Notes: generated by a model not told the origin, from the letters alone. 64,000 nucleotides of DNA from Halicephalobus mephisto (GCA_009193035.1 SWDT01000116.1:44815-108814); one strand, 5' to 3'. Shown: positions 37,506 to 48,970, counted from the stretch's first letter. A program made the numbers and translations.

Positions 37506-38637
37506 TTACTGTCTGAGTGCAGCCAAGCGTTTGGTCAATTCGTCGTTCTCGGCAACAGAAGCCGTGGGAGCACCGATGGCGGAACTTGCTGGAGTCGGCA
37601 TCTCCATTCCGACCTCGATTCCGGCTTGATCGGCAGCTTCCTGGATGAGGGCGTCGACTTGATGTTGAGGGGCGTTCAGAGTGGTAGTCGCGTTCATGCT
37701 GCCTTCCATAGTGGCTGACTGGACATCGAGATTCTCAAAGTCGCGTTCAAACCGATCCATCAAGTTTTGGACTTTTTCTAGGTTCATGGAACGCATAGCG
37801 GACTCCATGGCTTTGACAACACCGGACATGCTTTGAGTAACCCGCTTCTGGGTGGCGGCAGTCTGAACTCTAGCAGCAACAGCGTCAATTCTGGCCGACA
37901 TTCTCAAGTAGTTCAAAGATTCATTCTTCTTTCTGATGGCGTTTTCAGCATGGATCTGAGCCACTTCACGATTCCCTTTCTGAAATAAAACCAATCAGTG
38001 ATTCCACAGTAATACTACAAAAATTAAAAATTGGTCTTTTCTACGAAATTCTCTTGGTACGAATTTCCAGAGTTCTGGGAAATTACTGTAAAAATGTAAT
38101 GTTGGTTTTGCATGGTAGTAATTTCCTAATCTAGTACGGTTTTAGAATTAAAAGTATATTGAAAAATCTGAAGTAAACTTCTTGACGAAGCTATGTCGAT
38201 GTGGATTTCTAGAATCGACTAAAACTAAGGAAATTTACATGGTAATTTTGGTTTTATACGGAAATTGCATGGCAAACCGACGTTCTGAAGTTATATTGTG
38301 CCAAAAAGATCTACAAGATCCTAGATTAAGATACGCAAGGTGTAAAACTCCCCGTTCACCTTCGAGGATCCATGATTATATATGAAAGTACTAATGGATA
38401 TCCAGGAGATCAAAATCAACACTCAAACAACCCGCCGAGAGTGGGTTGTGGCTACAATATAAAAAACCTTACCCTCAAAGCCGCGACAAGCTTGTTTCTT
38501 TCCTCTTTTTCCTGTTTGTCGCATTTTTTCGAATTCCGTTGTAATTCCTTTGCCGCAAACCGAAGATTAAAAAGATGATCTAAAATCCAATTTTAAATTT
38601 ATATAAAAAATAAAAACTCACTGTCGAGAGCAGACAT
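37506..38637 (-). CDS. CHMP1: ESCRT-III protein CHMP1 (Did2/Vps46), 198 aa
   Basis: Exons 38637-38622 (MSALDN start), 38579-38473 and 37979-37506 join to 199 codons, the normal length of CHMP1A/B. The N-terminal basic helix (HLFNLRFAAKELQRNSKKCD), the IHAENAIRKKNESLNYLRMS segment and MSARIDAVAARVQTA are near-diagnostic. The C-terminus ends ELTKRLAALRQ, an MIT-interacting motif (type 1) that recruits Vps4, LIP5 or spastin. CHMP1 regulates ESCRT-III disassembly in multivesicular body sorting and abscission. The start lies just downstream of a TTTTCCAG acceptor. Intron 2 (~490 nt) contains a copy of the intronic repeat family described at 42.3 and 45-47 kb. Confidence 0.93.
38030..38450. repeat. 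Intronic repeat family I, copy 1 (in CHMP1 intron 2)
   Basis: Contains GGTTTTGCATGG, TTACATGGTAATTTTGGTT, GAAGTTATATT and CACCTTCGAGGAT, then ATATATGAAA, in the same order as the better-preserved copies at 45.45-46.0 kb (plus) and 47.0-47.45 kb (minus). Diverged. Confidence 0.65.
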
Positions 38638-39346
38638 GGCGGATTAGTTCTGGAAAATTAATTCTTGATTAAAAATATCGAAAAATAATGAAATCGAATG
38701 ACGATTCGATATATGAAGGAAGAAATAAAACCGATGAGTCAGAGCGATTCTACTCCTTACGTCAGGGACCGTCGGCGGAGAGGGCGTGTTTCGAAACAAC
38801 AAAGAACGCTGCCCGCACGTTGCGACTTTCCCGCGAGTCGGCCGATTAGGACACGTTTGAATTCGTTTTTTTCCAGCGTTGCTAAGTTTCCCGGATTTCT
38901 CTTCCATAATTTACATTTATTTCGTTAATTTTTGTACAATTCCGATCTAATACTCCTCTTTATACTATATCCTGTCGATTTCATATATGACAGAGGTTGT
39001 AAATTCTACATCGAAACCTGCCAAGTTCTTTGTTGATTTCGAAATCCCAAAAGAAATCGATATAAAAATTCGCTTTTTTCATAATTGTTTTTAACTTTTT
39101 CTATCGACCATTTTCCGGGATTGTTTTTTGTGCTTTTTCCCGAAAACTATCACTTTTGTTGTGTCCTACACTATCACTACTTCGGTATTTTTGTCTGGGT
39201 CATTTTTTGCTTTTAACAAGCACTAACTTGTCCAACCCGTGGTGTGACATTTGTCCAAGAGGAGACTGCACTACTTTGTTTGTTTTTTTCAGCTTATCTC
39301 AACTTGGAAGATTGTCCTATCCGTCTTTCAGTTTTTTCCAAAAATC
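38638..39346. promoter_or_regulatory. Divergent promoter region between CHMP1 (-) and SLC39A11 (+)
   Basis: About 700 bp between opposite start codons, with a GC-rich block at about 38760-38880 (CGTCGGCGGAGAGGGCGTG), the most GC-rich stretch of this neighbourhood. No exon is supported here. Confidence 0.45.
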
Positions 39347-40518
39347 ATGATCCCAGATCGGGATCCAGTGTTACAGTCTCTTCTAGCTTCACTTTTCACT
39401 TGGGGAGTTACGGCTTTAGGAGCAGCTCTGGTCTTTGTTCTGCCATCAAACAGTAAAAAAATTTTGGGTAAGTATTTCCCATTTTGCCAATATATGAATT
39501 TCTTCCAGATGTAAGTTTGGGTTTCGCGGCTGGAGTAATGACAGCAGCTTCTTTCTGGTCATTACTAGCACCAGCAATAGAGATCGCCGAAGCAAAATTC
39601 GAACAATGGGCTTTCGTCCCCGTTGCGATCGGATTTGCCATCGGTGCTGGTTTCGTCGAGTTATCCGACCACTTCATCCCCAAGTAAGTCATCCACAAAA
39701 TCCCCTTCTCACAAGTACATTTAGCTGTGTCAATACTGAACTCTCGATAATCGATGCCATTGCCAAACAAGACGACCCCAATCCCAAATCCAGAAGACCA
39801 GAACAATCGCTCAAAAATGAAGATAAGGTTTCTAGCGAACGGTATCGCGTAGGGTCCAGTGAATTGCGTCATAGACCCACTTCTTCTAGGATGATCCATA
39901 ACTCGGGTATCGAGATCGACAACGGAGTCGTGCAAAACTCGGAGGAAACATACTCAGCCCACACCGTATCCTGGCGGCGGCTAATGTTACTAATCACTGC
40001 TGTTACCGTAAGTCTCCTTCTACCAAAACTTCAAAGTCAATCCATCTTCAGGTCCACAATATCCCAGAAGGTCTCTCAGTCGGCGTCGGTTTCGGTTCAA
40101 TAGGGAAAACAAGGATGGCAACATTTGAAAAAGCCTTCAATCTGGCTCTCGGCATCGGACTGGTTTGTCCCGTTTTTCTAACCCTTTTTCCATTAACAAA
40201 CTTTAGCAAAACTTCCCAGAAGGTTTAGCAGTCTCCCTCCCATTGGCAGGGTTCGGTTACCCCAAATGGAAAGCTTTCCTCTATGGTCAACTCTCCGGAA
40301 TGGTGGAGCCAATCGCTGCTATTGCTGGAGCCGGATTAGTGATAATGATGGAACCAATTCTACCTTATGCTTTAAGTTTTGCAGCTGGAGCCATGATCTA
40401 CGTTGTCTTCGACAGTCTAATTCATGAAGCGGGCAGAAACGGAAACGAGAAATTAGCTTCATTTGGAGCCGTTCTCGGATTCCTCGTTATGATGTGCATG
40501 GATGTTGGATTAGGGTGA
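39347..40518 (+). CDS. SLC39A11: Zinc transporter SLC39A11 (ZIP11), five exons, 333 aa
   Basis: Exons 39347-39467, 39509-39683, 39725-40007, 40052-40162 and 40207-40518 join in frame to 334 codons, the family's normal size. Conserved ZIP11/GufA-type motifs are present: FAAGVMTAASFWSLLAPA in the second helix, HNIPEGLSVGVGFG and QNFPEGLAVSLPL, which carry the metal-site residues of TM4 and TM5, and a C-terminal GAMIYVVFDSLIHEA and MMCMDVGLG end. A hydrophilic Ser/Glu-rich loop is encoded by exon 3 between TM3 and TM4. ZIP11 moves zinc toward the cytosol, often from Golgi or nuclear membranes. Introns are all very short (41-45 nt). The window holds both a zinc exporter (ZnT5) and this importer 4 kb apart. 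Confidence 0.92.
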
Positions 40519-40927
40519 TATAATTTCAGATCTAATGAGTTCTACCAAATACGTGGAGTTAACGTTCCATTTTTTGTTATCAAGGGTTTTACGAGTTTGT
40601 CACTTCTCAACAAGTTAAATTTCAATAGAAAGATAAATCAAAGGTAATCAACCGCTCGAAAATAGATACTATTACTGATTCTTCATGTATCAGTCCTCAA
40701 GCATGCCAAATCAAAGATCAAAAACAAGGTTATAAGGAACTTATTTACCAGTCAAAACTTTTATCGACAGGGCTTGGTGGCAAGATCGCAATTGAGTGTC
40801 TGGAAAGTAATCATTAGACATCGTACTCGCCACAATTCCTCACCGTATTACTCTTCTTAACTATTTCACTATTTTTGACTAGGACACATGTAGATATTCT
40901 CGGCCGTTCCATCTGCTGTAGACGAAC
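40519..40927. other. Convergent 3' intergenic region, no gene seen
   Basis: About 410 bp between the ZIP11 stop and the stop of the minus-strand PAM2 protein. No ORF or clear repeat; both 3'UTRs are expected here. Confidence 0.4.
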
Positions 40928-43603
40928 TCAAAGCGAAGGTTTCCATCTTCTGAACGTTTCTGTTTTCCTTCCACTACCTTTCAAATCCAATTTGGTGTCG
41001 ATCAACCTGACATCAGCCATCCTTCCAGTGATTTGTTCGAACTTATCCGAAACACTGTGTTTCATAGAAGACTCTGGTTCAATTGAGATAGAAGTATCAG
41101 AAGACTTGGATATAGAACCTAAACAAGTAAAATCTGAATCAATCAAAAAATAATACAAACCTTGAGTTTTTCTGCCCTGTTTCTTCTTCTTGGATTTGGA
41201 TTCAGGATTCACAGTCATCTCTTCCTTCTGGACAAGTTCTCTTTCCTCAAATTTCTTCTCACTTTTAGAAGACATCAACTTTTTAGTTCCTTCAACCGAA
41301 ACTTCAAATTGCTTTTTCGGTGAACTTGGTAAACTTCGAGAAAATTGGAAACTTCCTTCCATTATAGTGGGTTCAACACTTAATTCCTTCGGAAGATTCT
41401 CAACCTTCTTTGGATTTTTCTGATTCACTTGAATTCTACCAACTTTTTCTTTACATTCGTTCTTTCCTTCACCATTCTCTTTCGATCTTCCAATAACATC
41501 GTTATCATCTGAAGATGAACTGCCTCGATATTCATCAAAATCGCAAATCTTCCCTGTCATTTTGCTATCTTTCTTTGGCCAACCATTAACAGTAGAATAA
41601 TGAACCGGTTTGACCTTAATCTTCTGTGGTAGTTCGTTCCTCGTCTGACTAATATGACGACTTTGAAAGTATACTCTTCTATGTTGTCGAATTACAGGTT
41701 GACTACTCTGATCAAGTATTTCTGATTTCTGCACAGATTCTTCTCTCACCATTCGTTCATCAAATTTTCCTTGAAATTGTTCATTCCCGGATTCCATTTT
41801 CGTCTCACTCAAGCGTTCTCCATTTTCAAACTTCTTCATCAAATGAGGCTTCTGAATCCCTTCATCATTTGACATCATAATAGCCATGCCTTTCTGAGGT
41901 TCTTCCTTTTCGAATTTCTTTGTCACAGAGCTTTCTTTAACCCAATCGAAACTCGGTATATACGGCAAATCCTTCGGAGTTGGCAATGGTTTGACTTCAT
42001 TAGATTGAGGAATTGCAGGAGACTCAGGTTTTGGAACAAATTCACGAGCATTAGTGTTCAAATGAGGTCGGTTACCAGAAACAGGATAGCGATTCTTCTT
42101 ACCATTTGTGAAAACTTGAAAAGGGACTTGTGGAGGACAAGGAAACGGAATCATCTGTTGAGGAACAAAAATCGGTGGAGGTTGAGGAATAGTAATCATA
42201 GGAACCACTGTCGACTGTTGTAAAGTTGGCATATTAAACCAGTAATTCTCCATAACCATATGATAAAATTGCATGAAATTTTGAAATGCTGACTAAAATA
42301 TTAAAAATTAGATAACAATATACAAATTTCCAAGGATATGATCTCGAGATGGGCGCTTTTAAGAACTAAACTAATTAGTGTAATAATTTCGTAATCTTAC
42401 ATGATTTCGCAATCCATGTTTTGAAGCTACATTATTTCTAGATGGATCCGAAAAGTTAAACTGAGGTTATATGAGGTACAAAATCCTCGAAGATTAATGG
42501 TTGTGTAAAATTACTAATAAACATTCAAATAACTCGTCGAAAACAAATTGTGTTTTTTAAAAACAATCAGTAAAAATAAAACTTACAATATCAACAATGA
42601 CTGGCATGTGAGTAGTTGTTGCTTTAACATTAGCTGCAACAAATTGTTCTCTAATGTATTGTAAAATGATCGGGTTTAGGTATCCACAAGGAGTAACAGG
42701 CAACAAGAGATCCAGAGTTCTGTTACAATGACGCATCAGACAGATACTTCCACTAAAAACACCGGAAATCGCGTCATTACTGGTTGTGTAGAAACAACCA
42801 TTTGGGGTCAAAACAGCACAACAACCAAGATCCACAGGAGGACTTAATTCAATCAGAGCGGATAAGGCAATTGTCTGAAAACATCGAATAAGTAAAATCA
42901 GCATCAGTTTTTTACTGCATTTCCATTAAAATTCTGATTACGAATATCCATGGAATTTTTCTAGATTTAACATTTCTGTTACCTTAAGTGTATTCACAAT
43001 CTTTTATATTACTGCTTTTTACAAATACGAAAAACAAGTTCAAGTTCCTTGTATGACCTTCTGCAATTATGAACTCCCTCTCTGCTTGTTAACTGTTCAA
43101 AAAAATAAATATCTATCTAATCAACGGTCGTCTGTTGTTTCCCATAATTTTCGAATTTTTTTATAATATATAATAAAAATTGGAACGATTTCTAAAAAAT
43201 TAATTCAACGTCTATATATTCTAAAATAAACTTCCTATGTTCAAAAAAGTTTAAGATAATATATGAAAACTTGGAATTATATATAAGAATTAAAAATTAT
43301 AAAAAATTAAAAAATTATATATAAAAACTAAAAAATGTAAAATTATATATAATTAAAAGTTTCAAAAAATTAAAAAATTGTATATAAAAACTAAAAAATG
43401 TAAAATTATATATAAGAATTAGAAGTTTTAAAAAATTAAAAAATTGTATATAAAAACTGAAAACAAACCTCATAACTATTAGGGTACGGATGCACGACCG
43501 TTTTGTACTGTTCGTCTGAGGAATTCTGTGGAAAAACAGGTTGATATTCCATATACTGCGGAGACCCAGAGAACGGGATCTGATTCTGACCACATCCATC
43601 CAT
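40928..43603 (-). CDS. PAM2-motif protein of unknown function
   Basis: Exons 43603-~43469, ~42878-42584, ~42294-41165 and ~41122-40928. The last two are separated by a 42-nt, stop-free, 3n intron. Exon 2 encodes a compact conserved-looking segment (SALIELSPPVDLGCCAVLTP ... CNRTLDLLLPVTPCGYLNP) that I cannot place. Exon 3 is Pro/Gln-rich and then contains HLNTNAREFVPKP (about 42070-42020), a very good PAM2 motif (consensus LNxxAxEFxP) that binds the MLLE domain of poly(A)-binding protein. The remainder is disordered, Lys/Ser-rich. PAM2 proteins such as Tob, Paip, PAN3, LARP4 and ataxin-2 act in mRNA turnover or translation, so a role there is inferred. The gene lies 167 bp downstream of TANGO6 on the same strand, possibly the last gene of an operon. 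Confidence 0.6.
42300..42560. repeat. Intronic repeat family I, copy 2 (in PAM2-gene intron 2)
   Basis: Shares AACTAAACTAATTAGTGTAATAATTTCGTAATCTTACA and CCTCGAAGATTAATGG-type blocks (not all contiguous) with the copies at 45.45-46.0 and 47.0-47.45 kb, in plus orientation. Confidence 0.65.
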
Positions 43604-43769
43604 GTTACTGTCTATCAATCAGGGAAAGGCGCATAATCAAGTTAGGAAAAAAACGAAACCATCTAACGACCAGCGCGAGAGACAATAGCGCGAGTCAATG
43701 AATTTCGTTAAAACTGTCATTTTTCCACTTTTTCCTTTTTATTTAACTTTTAAAATTCAACAAGATATT

Positions 43770-46700
43770 TTAAATCTCCAAATTCGAGATCAATTTCGAC
43801 ATAATTTTCTTGAGATCAATCAAGGCTAATTCCGAGTGGAATCTGACAGCTTCATCTTTGTCATTGAGCCAGAGATTTCGTAATAGTCTATAGATGTCTC
43901 TGAGGGAATCTCCAAAGGTCTGAAAAAATAAATTTCATATATCAAAAATTACCGAAATCCACTTACAATCAACAACGATTCATCCGATGACGAAATCAAG
44001 CATCTCAGAAGATGGATTGAGGATCTCCTGACAAGATTACTGTCTTCTGTTTTTAAAAATTGCGAAATCATAAAAAGCAATTCATTCAAAATCGTCGAAT
44101 ATTTCCTTCCTCTTGTTGCAGTTACCAAATCTGCCAGACTGCTTAATCCAGAGGATTTCATCAACTCGTCCTTTGCTTTCGTCATCAAAAGAAGAGAATT
44201 CGAAAAAAGATCAAAGTAAATCGTCGAAAAATCGCCGCTTTGACGAAAAACTTTGGCCAAAACTTCTCCAATTTTACAACATAACATCAAATCCGCATCT
44301 TTAAGGTCTTCATCATTGATCCAGCTTACAAACTTGTCAATTAATCTTTGGAGGAAAGGCTCTGGTTTCCAATAAGCCAATTCAGCAAGGACATTAATCG
44401 AAGCCAAGAACACATAAGAATCCGGGTCCACTGCATGTTCTGAAAAAACACAATATAGTGGGTAATTTTGGAAGTATTGGTTGGGATTTTGTGAAATTAC
44501 AGGAAAGTAGAAGATTAAGGGATATCGTGGATAACTTTGTAGAGGGTATTCTGGGGTTCTAGTATGTACGGTACTTTTGTACTACTGCATAAGACAGAGT
44601 AATGGCTGTGGATTTCGGGGTACTGTAGTCTACGGGGGGAGGACAGGACCCTGGTTAGCCGTACCTCCGACCGACCTCAGTCCGAAACGTCACTAGTCGG
44701 TGATTTCCCAAGTCTTGGTTGTAATTTCCCCAAATCACATAACCTCTAAAAGCCTCTAGACATGTCACTAGCTGAACTTACAGAACCCATTGAGAGTATT
44801 TCAGTAATATACAACACTCCTATTACTCTAAAAACCTAATTACTATCAATACTTCCAAAGTTACCCACTATACTGTAGTAAAAAATAAAAAACAAACCAT
44901 TGGCTCTGGTCCAAACCCATTCAAAATCCTCCTCGTTTCGAAATACTGCCAAATTTTTCGTTCTCAACGCTCTGGCCATCTCGACCAAGGCGGAACCTTT
45001 GGCCGCTTCCTCTTCTTCCAAAAGCTGATCCCATTCTTCAAATCTCGTTTTTTTCCTTCTGTATATTTTACTACTTGTTGTTCCTTCTGTAATTCCTTCA
45101 AATCCATCAGAAAACAATTTTAAATCATTTCTAAAAAGTTGTATCAATTCTCGACAATTTTCACTTGCAGAAAAATAAATTTCTTTCATCGGACAATTTT
45201 CCATTTCGTTCATTTTCTGGATAAATTCATTCATTAAAATTCCTGCTTTTGTTAACTCTTTTTTAAATCCTGGATCGTCTGTAGCATTGGTCAAAATCGC
45301 TCCAACTAATCCAACAGCCAATCCTAGTGATTTCGATTCAATTTCCAAAGTTTCTTCTACTTCATCGTCGATCTCGCTTACTCCTCCAAGTTCGTTGATT
45401 CTTTTGTTTGTTATTTCGAAAATCGTCTGAAAATTACATCATTATAAAAGTCATATATGAACTTTGTTGAAAATTGTCTCGATGGGAATTTTTAAAAGGT
45501 TTTAGGAACTAAATTGACCTATATAAATTTTGGTTTTGCATGGCAATTATTTCGTCATCTTTTACAATTTTGTAGTTATTCATATATGAATCTTCCTTGA
45601 AATGGTCCTAACACGAATTTCAGAAACGAAAGAAGTCTGTAATTTCGGTTTTATAGGATGATTGTTCCGTAATCTTACAGGGTTTCGTAATTATTTATAT
45701 ATTGTAAATACCGTATATGAACTTTTTACAAAATAGTTCCAATATGAATTTTTAGAAGCTAAACTAGTCTACGTGGTGATTTTAGTTGTGTACGATAGTG
45801 ATTTCGTAATTAATTTTTCGGGGTTATATTCTTCCTAAACTTATTTGAAAAAACTTAAACTAAGGTTAGACTAGGTATTGGATCATTTTTCCACCTTCGA
45901 GGATTGATATTTATATATGAAATCATCAACAAACATCCAAAAACAAAAAATAATAAAAATTTTTTTATTTGTAATAAAAATTTAAACTTTTAAAACCCAC
46001 CTTAACAATTCCCAACATATCAATGAGGATATCGTTGTCAAAATCCATTTCAAAATCCGCCAAAATTCTAGCCACATATTCCAATATATAACCAGAAGCA
46101 AATTTCTTCGGCTGTTTCGAAATAACTTCAAGTTCAGGAACAAATCTCGTATCAAATTCTGTTAGATTAACCTTATTAGAAGTATTCCAAGAATCAAAAC
46201 AATTTTTCATAATTAAAATTAAAATTTTTATGGATTTTTCTGAATTTTTTAGGATTAATTTTAAAACTTGTAATTTATAATTTAATAATTTTTCTTCGTT
46301 TTCTGGTTCGTTTAAAATAGAAATATTAATTTCATACTGTAGGTCGTATTCTTTAATTTTTTCGTTAATATTTGAAAGTTTAAAATATCCATTTTTTTCG
46401 TTTTCCAATAAATAATTCAAAATTTTTTTTGATTCTGTTAATTTTTTTAAAATAATAATTAAATCATTTACAAATAAATTCAAATTCGAAAATTCAATAG
46501 CTTGACCGCAAAAATGCATCCAAAAAGGAATCAATTTTTCAAATCTCTTTGAAAATTTGAATTCTTGAGATAATGTTGTTTGTTGAGAAATCGAAAATAA
46601 CCAAGATTTAAGAATCACTATTGAAGCATCTAATTTCGGATTCCACAATCCGTAATTTCCGTTTATTTCATTTTGAATTCCTCGTTCGATTAGGAGTTCC

Positions 46701-48729
46701 CAAGGCCGGATAAGCTTATCCACTAACTGGATTTCAACCAGATTAGGATCTACAGAATAAAGTTTTTCCACCGTCAATCCGAACAATAAAGACGTTTTTT
46801 CTCCGCCTTTTGATGTCTAAAAACTTCACAAAACCATAAATTAATAAAAATAAAACAAACCTTCATAATAGTTAGAAATTCTTCGAAAATAAAATTTGCA
46901 TATTTTTGATAACTTTCAATTTTCCTCGGTTTAGTCGACAACATCTTAGCCACAGTCGAAAGAATTACAGAATTCTGCCAGAAAGATTCTCCGCCTGAAA
47001 TAATAATTTTTATTACAAATAAAAAAATTTTAATTAGTTATTTTTTGTTTTTGGATGTTTGTTGATGATTTCATATATAAATATCAATCCTCGAAGGTGG
47101 AAAAATGATCCAATACCTAGTCTAACCTTAGTTTAAGTTTTTTCAAATAAGTTTAGGAAGAATATAACCCCGAAAAATTAATTACGAAATCACTATCGTA
47201 CACAACTAAAATCATCACGTAGACTAGTTTAGCTTCTAAAAATTCGTATTGAAACTATTTTGTAAAAAGTTCATATATGGTATTTACAATATATAAATAA
47301 TTACGAAACCCTGTAAGGTTACGGAACAATCATCCTATAAAACCGAAATTACAGGCTTTTTTCGTTTCTGAAATCCGCATTAGGACTATTTCGTAGGGAT
47401 TCACTTTTAATTCTTATAATAGTAAAGCAATATGGCCGATTTTTTCAATTTACAGTAACTTACCAAGATCATCGAAAGCAAGAAACAAGTGAAAAAGACC
47501 ATTTTTTTCCAATAAACATGAGGACAATCTAGTACTTATTGCCATTGAGAACCACTTTGGAGATACTGCTTTTCTTCCACTCAATCCAAAGCCTCCATTC
47601 AGGATCAGTAGTTCTCTGAAGATAATAGATTTCGGGATATCTTTCTCCATCAAAGCCTCGTATTGTTCTCTCATTGAAAAATCAGAAAAATAAATCAGCT
47701 GAAAAAAACACAATACAGTATAGTGGGTAACTTTGGAAGTATTGATAGTAATTAGGTTTTTAGAGTAATAGGAGTGTTGTATATCACTGAAATACTCTTA
47801 ATGGATTCTGTAAGTTCAGCTAGTGACATGTCTAGGGGCTTTTAGAGGTTATGTGATTTGGGGAAATTACAACCAAGACTTGGGAAATCACCGACTAGTG
47901 ACGTTTCGGACTGAGGTCGGTCGGAAGTACGGCCAACCAGGGTCCTGTCCTCCTCTCAGACTACAGTACCCCGAAATCCACAGCCATTACTCTGACTGTC
48001 TTATGCAGTAGTACAAAAGTACCGTACATGTTAGAACCCCAGAATACGCTCTACAAAGTTATCTACAATATCCCTTAATCTTCTACTTTCCTGTAATTTC
48101 GCAAAATCCCAACCAATACTTCCAAAATTACCCACTATACTGTAGTAAAAAAATAAAAAACAAACCTGTTCATTGGATGCAATTATATCAGACAAAAATT
48201 TGGAAATAAATTGAGCTTTGAGTCCTTGATTTATCTGGATTAATTCGAAAAATATTTCTGTTGTTTTTTTAAGTTCCATTTTTTTAATTTCTTCATTTTC
48301 GAAAGGTTTCCAAACTTTGACGAAATTCACTCTTTTCTCCATCGGGACCGTTGTTCCTTCTTCCAAACTCGGCAAAACGGATATTGCTGTTAAAATTTCG
48401 AAAATTTTAAAAACGTTCGAAATTGTATTAGTCGAAATTTCCGTCCAATCATTTTCAATTTTTTTTTCTTTTTGAATTATTATAAATTTCTTCAAAATAA
48501 TTCTTAACAAATCAGAATACAGTATACGGTAATCTGTTTTTTCTGCAACACTTGTAGAAGGTAAAATTTCCATTTCCTCAGGCAATTCCAGTCCAAAATT
48601 AAGCAGCTTTTGACGGAGAGCAGTGAAAATTCTCCTGATTGGATCTGTTACTCCTTTCGATTCAGAAGAAACAATATCCGGATCAGCCGCAAACTGGAGG
48701 ATTTCCAAAATCTCTTCCAAACATGACAT
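43770..48729 (-). CDS. TANGO6: TANGO6-like HEAT-repeat protein (Rtp1 family)
   Basis: Seven exons: 48729-48166, 47699-47464, ~46995-46863, ~46815-46005, ~45428-44898, 44439-~43967 and ~43920-43770. All-helical protein of roughly 970 residues. The C-terminal end (SLVRRSS-like VRRSSIHLLRCLIS, SLRDIYRLLRNLW and FHSELALIDLKKIM) matches the conserved Rtp1/TANGO6 C-terminus by recalled alignment. Yeast Rtp1 helps assemble RNA polymerase II in the cytoplasm before nuclear import; Drosophila Tango6 was found in a secretion/Golgi screen. ATG follows TTTTATTTTAG directly, a likely trans-splice site, 242 bp downstream of the ELMO stop on the same strand. Introns 1, 2, 4 and 5 are occupied by inverted repeat elements; intron 3 is only about 47 nt. 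Confidence 0.7.
44440..44897 (-). mobile_element. TIR element filling TANGO6 intron 5 (family II, copy 1)
   Basis: The 458-nt intron is almost wholly a non-autonomous element with about 30-nt terminal inverted repeats (TATAGTGGGTAA(T/C)TTTGGA). Its interior is the reverse complement of that in intron 1 (47700-48165). The sequences outside the TIRs are shared in the same orientation in both introns: GTTTGTTTTTTATTTTT...ACTACAG at the donor side and TTGTGTTTTTTCAG at the acceptor side. Confidence 0.8.
45430..46003. repeat. Intronic repeat family I, copy 3 (TANGO6 intron 4)
   Basis: The stretch about 45600-45990 is the reverse complement of 47005-47400 in intron 2, near identical over about 390 nt. 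It includes GAATTTCAGAAACGAAA at one end and TTTTTTTATTTGTAATAAAA at the other. Flanked by TANGO6 exons 4 and 5. Confidence 0.85.
46997..47463. repeat. Intronic repeat family I, copy 4 (TANGO6 intron 2)
   Basis: Inverted relative to copies 1-3. It runs almost to the 3' splice site (TTTGTAATAAAAATTATTATTTCAG on the gene strand, given here in two readings of 20 or fewer: TTTGTAATAAAAATTATT and ATTATTTCAG). Confidence 0.85.
47700..48165 (-). mobile_element. TIR element filling TANGO6 intron 1 (family II, copy 2)
   Basis: Best-preserved copy. TA-CAGTATAGTGGGTAACTTT at one end and AATTACCCACTATACTG-TA at the other give about 30-nt TIRs beginning CAGT and a TA duplication, as in Tc1/mariner-type MITEs. 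No transposase. Intron length 466 nt, nearly all element. Confidence 0.8.
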
Positions 48730-48970
48730 CTAAAATAAAAATATAAGAAATTTTAAAAATATAAATAAAAATATAAAAAATTTCAAAAATATAAATACAA
48801 ATATAAAAAATTTTAAAAATAAAAATATAAAGAATTTTAAAAATAAAAATAATAAATTTTAAAATATAAAGAACTTTTAAAATTTAATTAAAAAATAAAA
48901 AACAAAAAATTAAATATTAAAATGGAATTAACCCTGAATTATTAAACTTTTAAAATTAAAAAATCATTAT
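48730..48970. other. ELMO-TANGO6 spacer (possible intercistronic region)
   Basis: 241 bp of ATATAAAAATTTTAAAAATA-type simple sequence between same-strand genes. No promoter motif seen; it ends in the TTTTAG directly before the TANGO6 ATG. Confidence 0.4.

Noticed and set aside
37422..37718. 98-codon plus-strand frame
   Set aside because: Antisense of CHMP1 exon 3.
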